A stretch of DNA of 64,000 bases, taken from assembly GCA_036435485.1 (NCBI GenBank), contig CM071600.1, forward strand, positions 63,733,546 to 63,797,545, given 5' to 3'. The notes below the pieces were generated by a model. The model was not told the origin of the DNA, searched no databases, and saw nothing but the letters and a program-made list of their open reading frames with translations. This DNA comes from Saposhnikovia divaricata. Lineage: Eukaryota > Streptophyta > Magnoliopsida > Apiales > Apiaceae. Numbering within the stretch: position 1 is the first letter of the stretch; each line of letters begins with the position of its first letter. Positions 1-10,028 of the stretch are shown here, piece by piece. Made by a program: the position numbers and the translations under genes.

Positions 1-35
1 GACCCAAGGAAGCTTGGGTACCAAAATCAACTTGA
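1..35 (+). CDS. C-terminal tail of E1 gag (partial)
   Basis: The frame starting at base 3 reads a short peptide containing AWVPK and stops with TGA at 33-35. The gag proteins of E2 and E3 end with the closely similar VWVPK followed by two or three residues and a stop. This is therefore the end of the E1 gag, with the rest outside the window. It overlaps the pol frame, which is offset by +1. Confidence 0.7.
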   Translation, partial: PKEAWVPKST

Positions 36-3000
36 TTTGTTTTTGAAATGTGTGCAGGGAAACAGAAGGAATCTATGGTACCTAGACAGTGGATGTTCTA
101 GGCACATGACAGGAGATTCAACCCTGCTCACAGAGTTCAAGGAAGGAGCTGGCCCTAGAATTACCTTTGGAGATGACAGCAAAGGATATACTAAGGGATA
201 TGGCCTGATTTCAAAAGACAATGTCATCATTGAAGAAGTGGCTTTAGTTGAAGGTTTAAAGCACAATTTGCTGAGCATCAGTCAGATTTGTGACAAAGAC
301 TATGAAGTAAAGTTCACAAAAGAAGCCTGTGTTGTTTCTGCCAAGGAAGACAACAATGTGGTATTGACAGGCTTTAGAAAAGGAAATGTTTACATAGCTG
401 ACTTCAATTCAGCATGCTCAGAATCCATTACTTGTCTCTTCAGCAAAGCAAGTAAGGATGAGAGTTGGCTATGGCATAAGAAGCTGTCACATTTGAATTT
501 TAAAGTTATGAATGATTTGGTAAGAAAGGATCTTGCTAGAGGAATCCCTCATTTGGAGTTTGTCAAAGATGGGCTATGTGATGCCTGCCAATTAGGGAAA
601 CAAAAGAAATCATCTTTCAAAAGCAAGACAGAGTCATCCATTGTTAAGCCTCTTCAATTGCTGCATATGGATTTATTTGGTCCAGTAAATGTCATGTCTA
701 TTTCAAAGAAGAAATACTGTCTGGTGATTGTAGATGATTTTTCTAAGTTCACATGGACTTTCTTCCTGCACTCCAAGGATTGTGCAAGTGAAATCATTAT
801 CAATCACCTCAGAATGCTAAACAATGGTTCTGAAGACAGAGTTCAAAGGATCAGAAGTGACAATGGTACTGAATTCAAAAATTCCACAATGAAGATTTTC
901 TGTGAAGAGAATGGAATTGTCCATGAGTTTTCTGCTGCCAGAACACCTCAACAAAATGGGGTTGTTGAAAGGAAAAACAGAACTCTCATTGAAGCAGCTA
1001 GAACAATGTTAAGTGAATCAAGATTACCAACATATTTCTGGGCTGAAGCTGTCAACACTGCATGCTTTACTCAGAATATTTCCTTGGTCAATCAAGCTAG
1101 AGGAATGACTCCTTATCAGTTATTAACCAACAAGAAACCAACTTTAGCTTTTCTACATGTCTTTGGATGTAAGTGTTTTGTGCTAAGGAATCATGGAGAT
1201 AATTTAGGCAAATTTGAAGCAAAGGCAGATGAAGCTATTTTCGTTGGATATGCAGCAGGGAAAGCCTACAAGGTCTACAATCTAAGAACCAACATTGTTA
1301 TGGAGTCTGTACATGTTGTGTTTGATGATCAAAAGATTCTAGGCCTAAATGATGAAGGCTACCATGAAAAGTTGGAATTTGAGAATGAAGGTGAAGGAAG
1401 AATGTACTATGATGATGATGAGGAGAATGAAGATCATGACCACAGAGATCCACCTAGAGCTGTTACACCAACTAGAAGTGATGCTTACACTGTAAATGAA
1501 GCATCTGTTGATAGTCATTCTGGAGCATCCGTTGACAGTCATTCTGCAACATCCGTTGACACTATTAGAGATGCATCCGTTGATAGAAATTCTCAAGCAT
1601 CCGTCGACAGGCAAAATGATGCATCCATTGACAGTCAACTTCATAACTCAGCAAGGACAACAAACTCAGGGGGAGTTTCTCATGGTCAAAGTTCAATGCT
1701 AAATCAACATGATCATGGAAATGAAGCAACCTCATCAAGATCAAATCTTCCACCTGCAAGAAAATGGACTAGAAATCATCCATTTGAGTTAATCATTGGT
1801 GAATCAAATTCAAGAGTCCAAACTAGAAGGGCCACTCAAGCTGAATGTCTATACAGTAGCTTCCTATCTCAAGAGGAACCTAAGAAAGTGGAAGATGCCC
1901 TTCTAGATCCAGATTGGGTGTTAGCAATGCAAGAAGAGCTAAATCAATCTGAAAGGAATAAAGTATGGAAGCTTGTGCCCAAACCTGATGATAGAAGTGT
2001 CATAGGTACTAAATGGGTTCTCAAGAATAAGACAGATGAAAATGGCATAATTGTGAGGAATAAAGCTAGATTAGTGGCAAAGGGCTATTCTCAAGAAGAA
2101 GGAATAGATTTTGATGAAACTTTTGCTCCAGTAGCAAGACTTGAGGCAATAAGAATCTTTCTAGCCTATGCAGCACATGCCAATTTCAAAGTCTATCAGA
2201 TGGATGTCAAAAGTGCCTTTCTAAATGGGGAACTGGAAGAAGAGGTCTATGTCCATCAACCTCCTGGTTTTGAGGATCCAGAATTTCCAGAATATGTATA
2301 TCTTCTCATGAAAGCACTTTATGGTTTGAAGCAAGCACCAAGAGCCTGGTATGACACTTTATCTCAATTTCTTTTGGAGAACCACTTCACTAGAGGTACA
2401 GTAGATAAAACTTTATTTCATAGGGATATTAATGGCTCTTCAATACTTGTTCAAATCTATGTAGATGATATTATTTTTGGGTCTACAGATGAGAAGCTTT
2501 GCAAAAAGTTTGCCAAACTTATGCAAAGTAGGTATGAAATGAGTATGATGGGTGAATTAACTTACTTTCTTGGCCTACAAGTAAAGCAAGTTAATGAGGG
2601 CATTTTCATAAGTCAAACAAAATATATTTATGATCTCTTAAAGAAATTTGACTTAATGGATTGTACATCTGCTAAAACACCTATGGCCACTGCAACTAAG
2701 CTTGAGTTGAATACTAAGGAAAAGTCTGTGGACATCTCAAGTTATAGAGGCATGGTAGGTTCACTTTTATACCTAACAGCTAGTAGACCTGATATAATGT
2801 TTTCTACCTGTCTTTGTGCTAGATTTCAAGCTGATCCTAGAGAGTCTCACTTAATAGCTATTAAAGGAATTTTCAGGTATCTCAAGGGAACACCAAACCT
2901 TGGCATTTGGTACCCAAGAGAATCTGGTTTTGATCTAACTGGCTATTCAGATGCAGATTATGCAGGTTGCAGAGTTGATAGAAAAAGTACTACAGGTTCC

Positions 3001-3402
3001 TGTCAATTTCTAGGAAACAGGCTTGTGTCATGGTTCAGTAAGAAACAAAACTCAGTCTCCACTTCTACAGCTGAAGCTGAGTACATTGCGGCTGGAAGCT
3101 GTTGTGCACAGATTCTATGGATGAGAAACCAACTCATTGACTATGGTCTAAAAGTTGAGAAGATTCCAATTTTCTGTGACAACACAAGTGCTATTGCCAT
3201 CACAGGGAATCCAGTGCAACATTCGAGAACCAAGCACATTGACATCAAATACCACTTCATTAGAGAACATGTGATGAATGGTACAGTAGAAATGCACTTT
3301 GTGCCAAGTGAAATGCAGCTTGCAGATATCTTCACCAAGCCTCTTGATGAATCCACATTCACAAGATTGGTAGGTGAGCTAGGTATGCTTAATTTGTCAT
3401 AA
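1..3402 (+). CDS. pol: E1 copia pol polyprotein (partial at 5' side)
   Basis: Polyprotein of a Ty1/copia retrotransposon, cleaved by its own protease to integrase and reverse transcriptase/RNase H. The frame is open to the window edge and has no convincing ATG, so pol is presumably made from gag by frameshift or splicing. In order: aspartic protease DSG (nt 85-93); gag-pre-integrase zinc region with HKKLSH and CDAC (about 472-590); integrase core with HMDLFGP, SDNGTEF (about 858) and VVERKNR (about 963); RVT_2 reverse transcriptase with QMDVKSAFLNGELEEE and catalytic YVDD (2458-2469); RNase H with SDADYAG (about 2949), AEAEY and CDNTSA. No internal stop is present. Oddly, the linker between integrase and RT (1498-1640) encodes six ASVD(S/R)-type repeats. 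Their DNA is the same ATCCGTTGA motif found in the E1 LTR. Confidence 0.95.
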   Translation, partial: DPRKLGYQNQLDLFLKCVQGNRRNLWYLDSGCSRHMTGDSTLLTEFKEGAGPRITFGDDSKGYTKGYGLISKDNVIIEEVALVEGLKHNLLSISQICDKDYEVKFTKEACVVSAKEDNNVVLTGFRKGNVYIADFNSACSESITCLFSKASKDESWLWHKKLSHLNFKVMNDLVRKDLARGIPHLEFVKDGLCDACQLGKQKKSSFKSKTESSIVKPLQLLHMDLFGPVNVMSISKKKYCLVIVDDFSKFTWTFFLHSKDCASEIIINHLRMLNNGSEDRVQRIRSDNGTEFKNSTMKIFCEENGIVHEFSAARTPQQNGVVERKNRTLIEAARTMLSESRLPTYFWAEAVNTACFTQNISLVNQARGMTPYQLLTNKKPTLAFLHVFGCKCFVLRNHGDNLGKFEAKADEAIFVGYAAGKAYKVYNLRTNIVMESVHVVFDDQKILGLNDEGYHEKLEFENEGEGRMYYDDDEENEDHDHRDPPRAVTPTRSDAYTVNEASVDSHSGASVDSHSATSVDTIRDASVDRNSQASVDRQNDASIDSQLHNSARTTNSGGVSHGQSSMLNQHDHGNEATSSRSNLPPARKWTRNHPFELIIGESNSRVQTRRATQAECLYSSFLSQEEPKKVEDALLDPDWVLAMQEELNQSERNKVWKLVPKPDDRSVIGTKWVLKNKTDENGIIVRNKARLVAKGYSQEEGIDFDETFAPVARLEAIRIFLAYAAHANFKVYQMDVKSAFLNGELEEEVYVHQPPGFEDPEFPEYVYLLMKALYGLKQAPRAWYDTLSQFLLENHFTRGTVDKTLFHRDINGSSILVQIYVDDIIFGSTDEKLCKKFAKLMQSRYEMSMMGELTYFLGLQVKQVNEGIFISQTKYIYDLLKKFDLMDCTSAKTPMATATKLELNTKEKSVDISSYRGMVGSLLYLTASRPDIMFSTCLCARFQADPRESHLIAIKGIFRYLKGTPNLGIWYPRESGFDLTGYSDADYAGCRVDRKSTTGSCQFLGNRLVSWFSKKQNSVSTSTAEAEYIAAGSCCAQILWMRNQLIDYGLKVEKIPIFCDNTSAIAITGNPVQHSRTKHIDIKYHFIREHVMNGTVEMHFVPSEMQLADIFTKPLDESTFTRLVGELGMLNLS
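1498..1640 (+). repeat. Motif array inside pol (ATCCGTTGA, six copies)
   Basis: Six units 24-27 nt apart contain GCATCCGTTGACAG or a one-base variant. This is the reverse complement of CTGTCAACGGATGC, which occurs in the E1 LTR. The array is read in frame as A-S-(V/I)-D repeats in the poorly conserved integrase-RT linker. The E2 linker has no such array. Confidence 0.85.
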
Positions 3403-3917
3403 TTCCTAGTGATATTTGATTTCAATGATTTGAAGCTGGAAATGTGTTTTGATTTACTTGAAAGTGAAAACTTTCAGAAAAAAAAAAATTTCTGCAGAAA
3501 TTTTGCCTAAGGCAAAATTAGCTTATCAACGGATATCCTTTTATCCGTTGATAGTATAAACACATTACTAGATTTTTGCATGTCAACGGGTAACAGGCTA
3601 TCCACGTCATCAACGGATAAACTGTATCTCAACCGTTCATTCTATATCCGTTGATATACATTTTTTTTTTTTCTTCTTTTCCGTTGGTAACCGTGTATAT
3701 CTAATCATGGCTGTACTTATTCTCTTTTTATTTACTATCTGACAGTTACTTTTGACCAATGGAGTAATTACTTTTAATTATTTCATTTTTAATTCTTGAA
3801 AAATATAAAAGGCGGACTTGTACTCTCACATCTCACTTTTATTCATTTTCAAGCATATCAAAAGTTAACTGCATCTTCTTCCCTAAAACTCTCTGTAACC
3901 AAAGTTCAATCACTTCA
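3403..3917 (+). promoter_or_regulatory. Pol-ORF3 spacer of E1: motif array plus internal promoter
   Basis: No ORF. At 3525-3656 the ATCAACGGAT motif occurs about five times in both orientations, including a near-perfect inverted pair around 3525-3552. Downstream lie a CCAAT box (3756-3760) and a good TATA box, TATAAAA (3804-3810), 108 nt before the ATG of the third ORF. A CT- and A-rich leader follows. This looks like a self-contained plant RNA polymerase II promoter for ORF3. That function is inferred; the motifs are read directly. Confidence 0.65.
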
Positions 3918-6900
3918 ATGGCGCCTATTGTTAAGATGATGTCCTCCACTGGGTTTACCTATGAGAAGAACAATTTCGCGGCCTTTGTTGACACAGTGAA
4001 TGCTCCAGAAGCTTACCACACTTTGATGAGTTTCGTGAAGAAATGCAAACTGTCATATGCTATGACGGCTACCACTCCCTTAATCCACGAGGTAATTGAA
4101 GAAATGTGGACATCTGCTGAGTACAATGGCACAGACGGTACAATTGCTTTTTCTTTAAAGGGTAAAAACTATGTGGTTAATTCTGATGTAATAACTGCTT
4201 GTTTAAAATTGCCTGAGAATAACTGTCTGAAAGTACCTACTGATGCTGAAATTGTTGCCATGCTTAATTCTATTAATTATGCCCTTAGTACTGAAAACTT
4301 AGGGAAAATTGCTAGAAAAGGAATGGTTAAAGAATGGAGCTACTTCTGTGATGCCTTCATTAAAACTTTTTCAGGAAAAATTAGCAATTTTGATGCTGTT
4401 ACCCTGTCCATGCTAACAATGATGTGTATGCTTTTAAATGATAAATTCTATTATTTTGGCACATTAGTTTTGTATGAGATAGCTGCAAAGTTGGGTAAAA
4501 AGGAAACTAGGAGCAAGAATATCTACTTTGCTAGATTTTTAATGCTCTTAGCACTGCATGTGTCTGAGAATAAGCTATCCATTGCTAACCCGGATAGCAA
4601 GTTCCAATGTTTTGTTCAGGAGAAGAGAGTCTTAAGTGACCTGATTCGAATGAACCTCAATGCAGGAGTACAGTTGGTATATCTACCAATTGTTCAGGTA
4701 ACTATCTCTAACTTTGAAACCTCTATCTCCAACCCCCAAATTTCTTTACCTTCTAGTGTCACAATGGAGTCTGTAGTTGTGACCAAACAGGCTCCTACCA
4801 AAGTGACCAAATCCAAAGTTCCAAAACCACATTCTAAAAGGCAAACCTCAAGTGTCTCTCAAAAGACACCTGTTGTAAAAACTACCAAACCTCTTGAGGG
4901 GAGTGTGAAGGTGGTAGTGAGTGGTGAGGGACAGGGTGAACATCAAAGAAGCCCTAAGGATAAGGAAGGAGAGATGAGTGCAACCACCATTTCAGTCTCT
5001 CAAAAGACTGCTAATGTAACTACAGGCCAAATTCTAGTCACACTCTCCCAAAAGAGTGTGACTACTGAATCAAGTTCCCCACAAGGAACACTGCACAAGA
5101 GGGTTAGGGACACATATAGCCCAATCTCAAAAACCTATGGAAGAAGAGTGAAATCTAAAACCACAGGGGAATCACAGGGCACACACACTGTACAGGAAAC
5201 TGTACCTTCTCAAACTCAGTTTGATGTGACTTCAATAAATGTGGAGTCACAGCCCCTTGATCTTAATCTTCAAATCGATACACATTACAATCCACCATCA
5301 CCAACTCCTTCTCTGGATGTGGATATGATATCTACATCAATTCCTGATTCTCCATCTTTAAGATTCTTGGAGAAGCCCCACTCTATAATTGGTGGTCATC
5401 ATCTTTTAGATGATTTGTTGGACCATCAATCTTCCCTTCCAGAATTCTCAACACAGACTGTGGCCTCGAACTTAAAATCAATCTCCACAGATTCAGTGTT
5501 GGTTTTCTCTTCAACGGATATAATTATTCCTTCCTCAACGGATATCCTTCATCCGTTGACAAGTGTTTCTCCATCAACGGATGCGCCTCTATCTAGCCAT
5601 CCGTTGACAGCTATAACTACTTCATCAACGGATATTCCTTATCCGTTGATAACTCACTCTACCACTGCTATATCTGACATTCCAGTGTCAAGTGTAGAGG
5701 AGTTCTCAGTAGTTGAAACACTTTTAGGTTTGAGGGAAGGGAGTGAGAGGCTGCCTTGTGAGCAGGCAAAAGGAGAGATAAATAATGAGAGGCTGGCCAT
5801 TTCTTCCGGTCAGGCAAAAGGAGAGTTGGAGAGTACCACCTTAGTAGGTGAAGGTGAGGGTGTGAGAGGTGTGAGCCAAGGGGAGCCCTTGATGCAAGAA
5901 AAGAGAGATGAGGTGAGAGAAGGGACTACAGGAGAGATAAGGATGGAAGAAGCAGCCATTGCTAGTGAGTCAATGGGGGTTGAGGATGCATCCAAGGAAA
6001 TGGAATTTCAAAGAGAATATCAGTCCATGATTGACTCCATTTCTCTGGATGCTGAAACCTTTACTCACCCTGTTCCTGCCTATCAAATTCTGGCACAACA
6101 GGGCAATGTGGAAGCAGAGGAGGCACTGCACCTAGTGCACACCTCACAATCTCTACTTAGAGCTAAGGAATCTATAGCAGCTCTGCCAACCACTGCTGAG
6201 AGTGATGAATTTGACAATTCTGAAGATGAAGACAGCCAGAGCTCTGAAGATGAAGGTGGTAGCAGTATTCATGATTTTGCATTTGCTCAAAACTACACCT
6301 ATCACCAACTTGATATGGAAATCATAAGGCAATATAAATCTGCCCTGGCTGAGCACCCAGAAGCAGATCCACAGAGAAAGGTTGTTCTTCAACAGGCAAT
6401 TGACTCCCTAAAGTTACAAAAGATGCAAATGGTGATTCAGAGATCCAATTTAGAGGAGGTCAAACAAGAAATCAAGGATGTGAAAATCTCTGTGGATTCC
6501 AAGCTAGAGCAACTAGCTCCTACAGCCACTCAGAGGGTGTTGCAACAAAGGTTTCTCAAAGAAGACAACCTGGCTAAATCTGTGCAACTTCTCACTTCAA
6601 GAGTGGAAAAGATGGAATCCCAGATGGAGCAATTTCTTCAACATCAGAAACTGCAAACCCAACTGCTAGAAAGGTTAGTTGCAGCCCCAACTTCTAGTCA
6701 AACCCTTGATGCTAACAAAAAGGGGGAGAAAGTAAAAGAGGCTGTGGCAACTTCAAGTCAAATCTTAATTTCTGAAAGAAGGGAAGCAGCAAGTGAGGGG
6801 GAGCAGCAGCCTACCATAGTGGTCAATCCACAAGAATTCATTGTCACAGCTTCCCCCAGCAAATCCAAACCTCTATATGGAGAGTTTGATCTTTCAAACT

Positions 6901-8429
6901 TGACAGAAGAAGAAAAGCTAGCCAAAATTGAAGCTCTCCAAAAGATGAAAGAAGAAAACTATGAAAGGATAATGAGGACAGAAAGATTGATCAATCAATC
7001 TATTGCATCAAATCTGTTCTCTAGCCAAACCTCAGCTCCAACAATATCTACAACAATTCTGAAGGTGCTCACTCCAGCAATTGTGGCTCCTACATTCTAT
7101 GATGCTGAGCCTTCTCATGTTAAGGAATTTGAACCCTACATCAAATCAAGACCCTTCTCACCACCAAAAGCAAATGGGAAGAACAAGTTACAACTGGACT
7201 TTCCATTTCCCAAGGATGATGAAGAGAAGTTGATGGGTAAGGCAATCAAGGAATTCAAGGAGAAGGCTAACAGTTGTGTAAGAGAATGGATGGCTGTAAT
7301 CATAAGGAATGGAAAAGTTCTAAACATATCCAACAGCCATCCTAGATTTGTTGAAGCTAAGAGAGAAGAAACTTCAAGGCTGCTAAGAGAATCTCAACCA
7401 AGCACTGAATATCTATATGAAAACTCAGATGAGAAGCAAGCAAGGCTGGCTCAAGAGTTATTGGATGAGGTAGAGGATGAATTGAGGGAACCTGAGGAAG
7501 TCCCCAAATTCAAAAAGAAAGGGAAATCAGTCCCCAAATCCAAGAGATTAAAATCACATGCAAGGAGGCCTGTCTCTCCAGAAACTGAAAACAAAGAGAC
7601 AGTTGGTTCATCACAACCTATTGATGTGAAAGTATTCAACCCAGATGTAAATTTCCATGGTGAGCCTATAGTACCTAAAGAGGAACCAATGAATCTTGAC
7701 TCCATTGAGGTTCCTTCATTCTTGCTGAAGCCTCAACAGAAGCCTACACAGAAGAAAAGGAAACCAAGGAAGCAACCTTCAAAGGAACCAATTCAAGTTG
7801 CTAGGGTACCTGCAATTGTCAGGCAGCCAATCTTGGAAAACAAGGATGATTTTATCTATCAGGCAGATATTGAAGAATACTCTGACATGAATCTTTATCT
7901 GGATGAATTGTCAGAAGTAAGAGGAATTGACAAATATAAACATTTGCCTGAAAGATTGGTCTTTGTATACAAGGGAGGAACGGAAAGGACATGGCCACTG
8001 CAAAGGGTTCTTGGAGAAAATTATCATACCTTAACCAAAGTGTTCTCTGCAATCAAGAGATACACAGGGTTCTCCAAGATAGCAAAAGGGGAGATACTGG
8101 ACAAAATAGAACAAATAAGGAGGGATTGGAACTCACCATCAAGTCTACCAAGGAAAATGAAGATCCCATACAATGGACAGAAAATCCACCTCCAACCTTT
8201 CTGGATGATGGAGTTCAGGGATGAAGATGGTAACAGGAGATTCTTCAGGTTAGAAGACCAACTACCAAAGGCTAGTTCTCAATACCTGAGATGGCTACAA
8301 CAGAAGCTAAATCCAAAGGTAGATGAAGAAGATGCCTTCTATAGGCAACTCCAAATACAGATTGAGTCCAACTCTGCCAAGGAAGGAAAATCAAGGGTGA
8401 TGCCAACAAGAGGAAAGAAACAGTCCTAA
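3918..8429 (+). CDS. E1 third ORF (env-position protein, 1503 aa)
   Basis: Protein of unknown function occupying the env-like position of SIRE-type copia elements. I see no signal peptide or membrane anchor, so nothing shows it is an envelope. Residues 1-255 form a globular domain homologous to the one in the E2 ORF: W63 in EEMWTSA and KEWS at 138-141 match W59 (EQFWRTA) and KEWS at 139-142 there. Then come a Ser/Thr/Pro-rich linker with a motif-encoded segment (about 531-581), an acidic stretch (EFDNSEDEDSQSSEDE, about 762), a predicted coiled coil (about 800-930), a Lys/Arg-rich region (about 1170-1330) and a final folded-looking region (about 1380-1480). The ATG at 3918 follows a 108-nt leader after a TATA box. 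A similar ORF recurs in asterid genomes, sometimes named longin-like by annotation error. Confidence 0.85.
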   Translation: MAPIVKMMSSTGFTYEKNNFAAFVDTVNAPEAYHTLMSFVKKCKLSYAMTATTPLIHEVIEEMWTSAEYNGTDGTIAFSLKGKNYVVNSDVITACLKLPENNCLKVPTDAEIVAMLNSINYALSTENLGKIARKGMVKEWSYFCDAFIKTFSGKISNFDAVTLSMLTMMCMLLNDKFYYFGTLVLYEIAAKLGKKETRSKNIYFARFLMLLALHVSENKLSIANPDSKFQCFVQEKRVLSDLIRMNLNAGVQLVYLPIVQVTISNFETSISNPQISLPSSVTMESVVVTKQAPTKVTKSKVPKPHSKRQTSSVSQKTPVVKTTKPLEGSVKVVVSGEGQGEHQRSPKDKEGEMSATTISVSQKTANVTTGQILVTLSQKSVTTESSSPQGTLHKRVRDTYSPISKTYGRRVKSKTTGESQGTHTVQETVPSQTQFDVTSINVESQPLDLNLQIDTHYNPPSPTPSLDVDMISTSIPDSPSLRFLEKPHSIIGGHHLLDDLLDHQSSLPEFSTQTVASNLKSISTDSVLVFSSTDIIIPSSTDILHPLTSVSPSTDAPLSSHPLTAITTSSTDIPYPLITHSTTAISDIPVSSVEEFSVVETLLGLREGSERLPCEQAKGEINNERLAISSGQAKGELESTTLVGEGEGVRGVSQGEPLMQEKRDEVREGTTGEIRMEEAAIASESMGVEDASKEMEFQREYQSMIDSISLDAETFTHPVPAYQILAQQGNVEAEEALHLVHTSQSLLRAKESIAALPTTAESDEFDNSEDEDSQSSEDEGGSSIHDFAFAQNYTYHQLDMEIIRQYKSALAEHPEADPQRKVVLQQAIDSLKLQKMQMVIQRSNLEEVKQEIKDVKISVDSKLEQLAPTATQRVLQQRFLKEDNLAKSVQLLTSRVEKMESQMEQFLQHQKLQTQLLERLVAAPTSSQTLDANKKGEKVKEAVATSSQILISERREAASEGEQQPTIVVNPQEFIVTASPSKSKPLYGEFDLSNLTEEEKLAKIEALQKMKEENYERIMRTERLINQSIASNLFSSQTSAPTISTTILKVLTPAIVAPTFYDAEPSHVKEFEPYIKSRPFSPPKANGKNKLQLDFPFPKDDEEKLMGKAIKEFKEKANSCVREWMAVIIRNGKVLNISNSHPRFVEAKREETSRLLRESQPSTEYLYENSDEKQARLAQELLDEVEDELREPEEVPKFKKKGKSVPKSKRLKSHARRPVSPETENKETVGSSQPIDVKVFNPDVNFHGEPIVPKEEPMNLDSIEVPSFLLKPQQKPTQKKRKPRKQPSKEPIQVARVPAIVRQPILENKDDFIYQADIEEYSDMNLYLDELSEVRGIDKYKHLPERLVFVYKGGTERTWPLQRVLGENYHTLTKVFSAIKRYTGFSKIAKGEILDKIEQIRRDWNSPSSLPRKMKIPYNGQKIHLQPFWMMEFRDEDGNRRFFRLEDQLPKASSQYLRWLQQKLNPKVDEEDAFYRQLQIQIESNSAKEGKSRVMPTRGKKQS
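5505..5665 (+). repeat. Motif array inside E1 ORF3 (seven copies, both orientations)
   Basis: TCAACGGAT occurs four times and ATCCGTTGA three times within about 150 nt, alternating in orientation. In frame, one orientation gives SSTD and the other HPLT or YPLI, so the repeat is visible in the protein as alternating short blocks. Confidence 0.85.
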
Positions 8430-8601
8430 TCTGCTCAGTCTAGAGGAGCACTTCTCTGTAAATTTCTCAAACTTTCAGTTTTTAATTATTGTAGCTTAAT
8501 ACAATTTATGTATTGTTCTTTATATATCTTTAGGAATGTTTTGTTATCATCAAGGTCCTGAATTTATGCTTTATTGCCATCAAGTATAAATTGGGGGAGA
8601 T
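8430..8601 (+). other. E1 3' untranslated region with polypurine tract
   Basis: Non-coding stretch between ORF3 and the LTR. It ends with TTGGGGGAGA (8591-8600), the polypurine tract that primes plus-strand DNA synthesis, one base before the LTR TG. E2 has the same tract. Confidence 0.8.
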
Positions 8602-9580
8602 TGTTAGGAATATGTTGTACTTGATGATAACTTCACAATCAATCAAATTGTTTAAGGTTTTGTAGCTGTCAACGGATGAGGATTTATAACTCTATCCGTT
8701 GACAGGTAGCTCATCAACGGATGAGGTTTTGTAGCACACTGCAGTATCTCTATGTTATCAGTCGATAGTGTTTATCCACAGTCATGTTGACTATCAACGG
8801 ATAGGCAGAATAGGGTAGCCAATTGTAAATAAGCTATGCTATGTAATTCTGTCTAAGTGAAAGTGTATCAACGGATGAAGACTAAACTCTATCAACGGAT
8901 ACAACTCAAATCCACTCTATCAACGGATACAGCTCAAGTCCCAATATCAACGGATACTGCTCTATACATCATCAACGGATGTCAGTGTACATCATCAACG
9001 GATAATCATTGACACTGATTTCTATGATTAGCTGGAGGTTAGCAGTTGATAAGGACATGTTTGACTGACAGATCACATGAGTTGAAAGTAGATACAAAAA
9101 GCAGTATGGCAGCCATACTTTGGAAACACAGAAGAAAGAAGCATTCCATTTACACTATGAATACAAGAAAGGTGCAGGAGACATGTCTGAACACAAGGAC
9201 AACCTTTCGGCTACATATGTATTTGGAGTGTAGTAGCAAGTCAACTAGAATTAGATTAGTATTATCTTATTCCAGTAGTACTTGTAAAACTTGGGATATA
9301 TAACCAAGTGTAGCAACTCTTTGTAGGCTAAGAAAACAGACATATTTGCTTAGGGTTTCTTGAATATCTTTAGAAGCAAAGAGTTGTAAAACGGCAGCTG
9401 TGTACATTTTGTATCACAGAGTTTTCTTCAAATAAAAGCTTCAGGTGGTGCATTTTAACCACCTGATTTTATATGTGTTTGTGTATAATTCTTACATTGC
9501 AATTATCTCTTCATAAGTTTCTGAAGTTCTTATCAGAAATTTATAAATATCAAGAATTGTATTCAACCCCCCCTTCTACA
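8602..9580 (+). repeat. 3' LTR of E1
   Basis: Starts TGTTAGGAAT directly after the polypurine tract and ends CTTCTACA, after the TTGTATTCAACCCCCC segment typical of SIRE LTR ends. U3 holds ten copies of the TCAACGGAT motif (8667-9003), mostly in direct orientation. A TATA box, TATATAA, lies at 9297-9303. The right end is set by the TG...CA rule because the other LTR is outside the window. Confidence 0.8.
8667..9003 (+). promoter_or_regulatory. U3 motif array of E1 (TCAACGGAT, ten copies)
   Basis: Ten near-identical copies of (A/G)TCAACGGAT(A/G) with irregular spacing, about 290 bp upstream of the LTR TATA box. The core CCGTTG on the other strand fits the plant MYB core CNGTTR. Binding is inferred. 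Confidence 0.75.
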
Positions 9581-10028
9581 ATTATACAAGTGTGTAATCT
9601 GGGAATAACAACCCTCTATATTTTCTTCAAAAATCCTTTATCCATTCTAATTCTTTTTCTTTTATTCATTAAATATTTTTTTTTCCTATCCTATATCAAA
9701 TTCCAAATTCCACCAAAATTTTTTCCTTTTCCCATTAAAATTCTTAAAATTCATCCTATCACTCCATTGCCTATATATACCCTTACATACACACCCAATT
9801 CATTATCTTCTTCCTTTACATCTCTTAAAAATTCAAGTTTGGGGGAAGATTAGTATAAGTTCACCTCTTTGATTCGTAGTGGGATTTCTTTTCTCTATTT
9901 TATTTTATTACGAATTTGTGTTCTTGTAAATTGTTTTTTTTGTATTATTCTTGTTATTTGGGTATTTTTGGTGGGATATTTCTTGGTGGTTGTTGGTGAA
10001 GCTATTGTTGAGAGGGATTTTGATTATT

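Larger units (their letters stand above)
1..9580 (+). mobile_element. SIRE-like Ty1/copia retrotransposon E1, 3' part
   Basis: The order gag tail, pol (protease, integrase, reverse transcriptase, RNase H), long third ORF, polypurine tract and LTR is that of the SIRE/Maximus lineage of Ty1/copia. The 5' LTR and nearly all of gag lie left of the window, so neither the target duplication nor LTR divergence can be scored. All three ORFs seen are open, so the copy may be young. It is a different family from E2 and E3: it shares domains and architecture with them, but its LTR and motif arrays differ. Confidence 0.93.
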
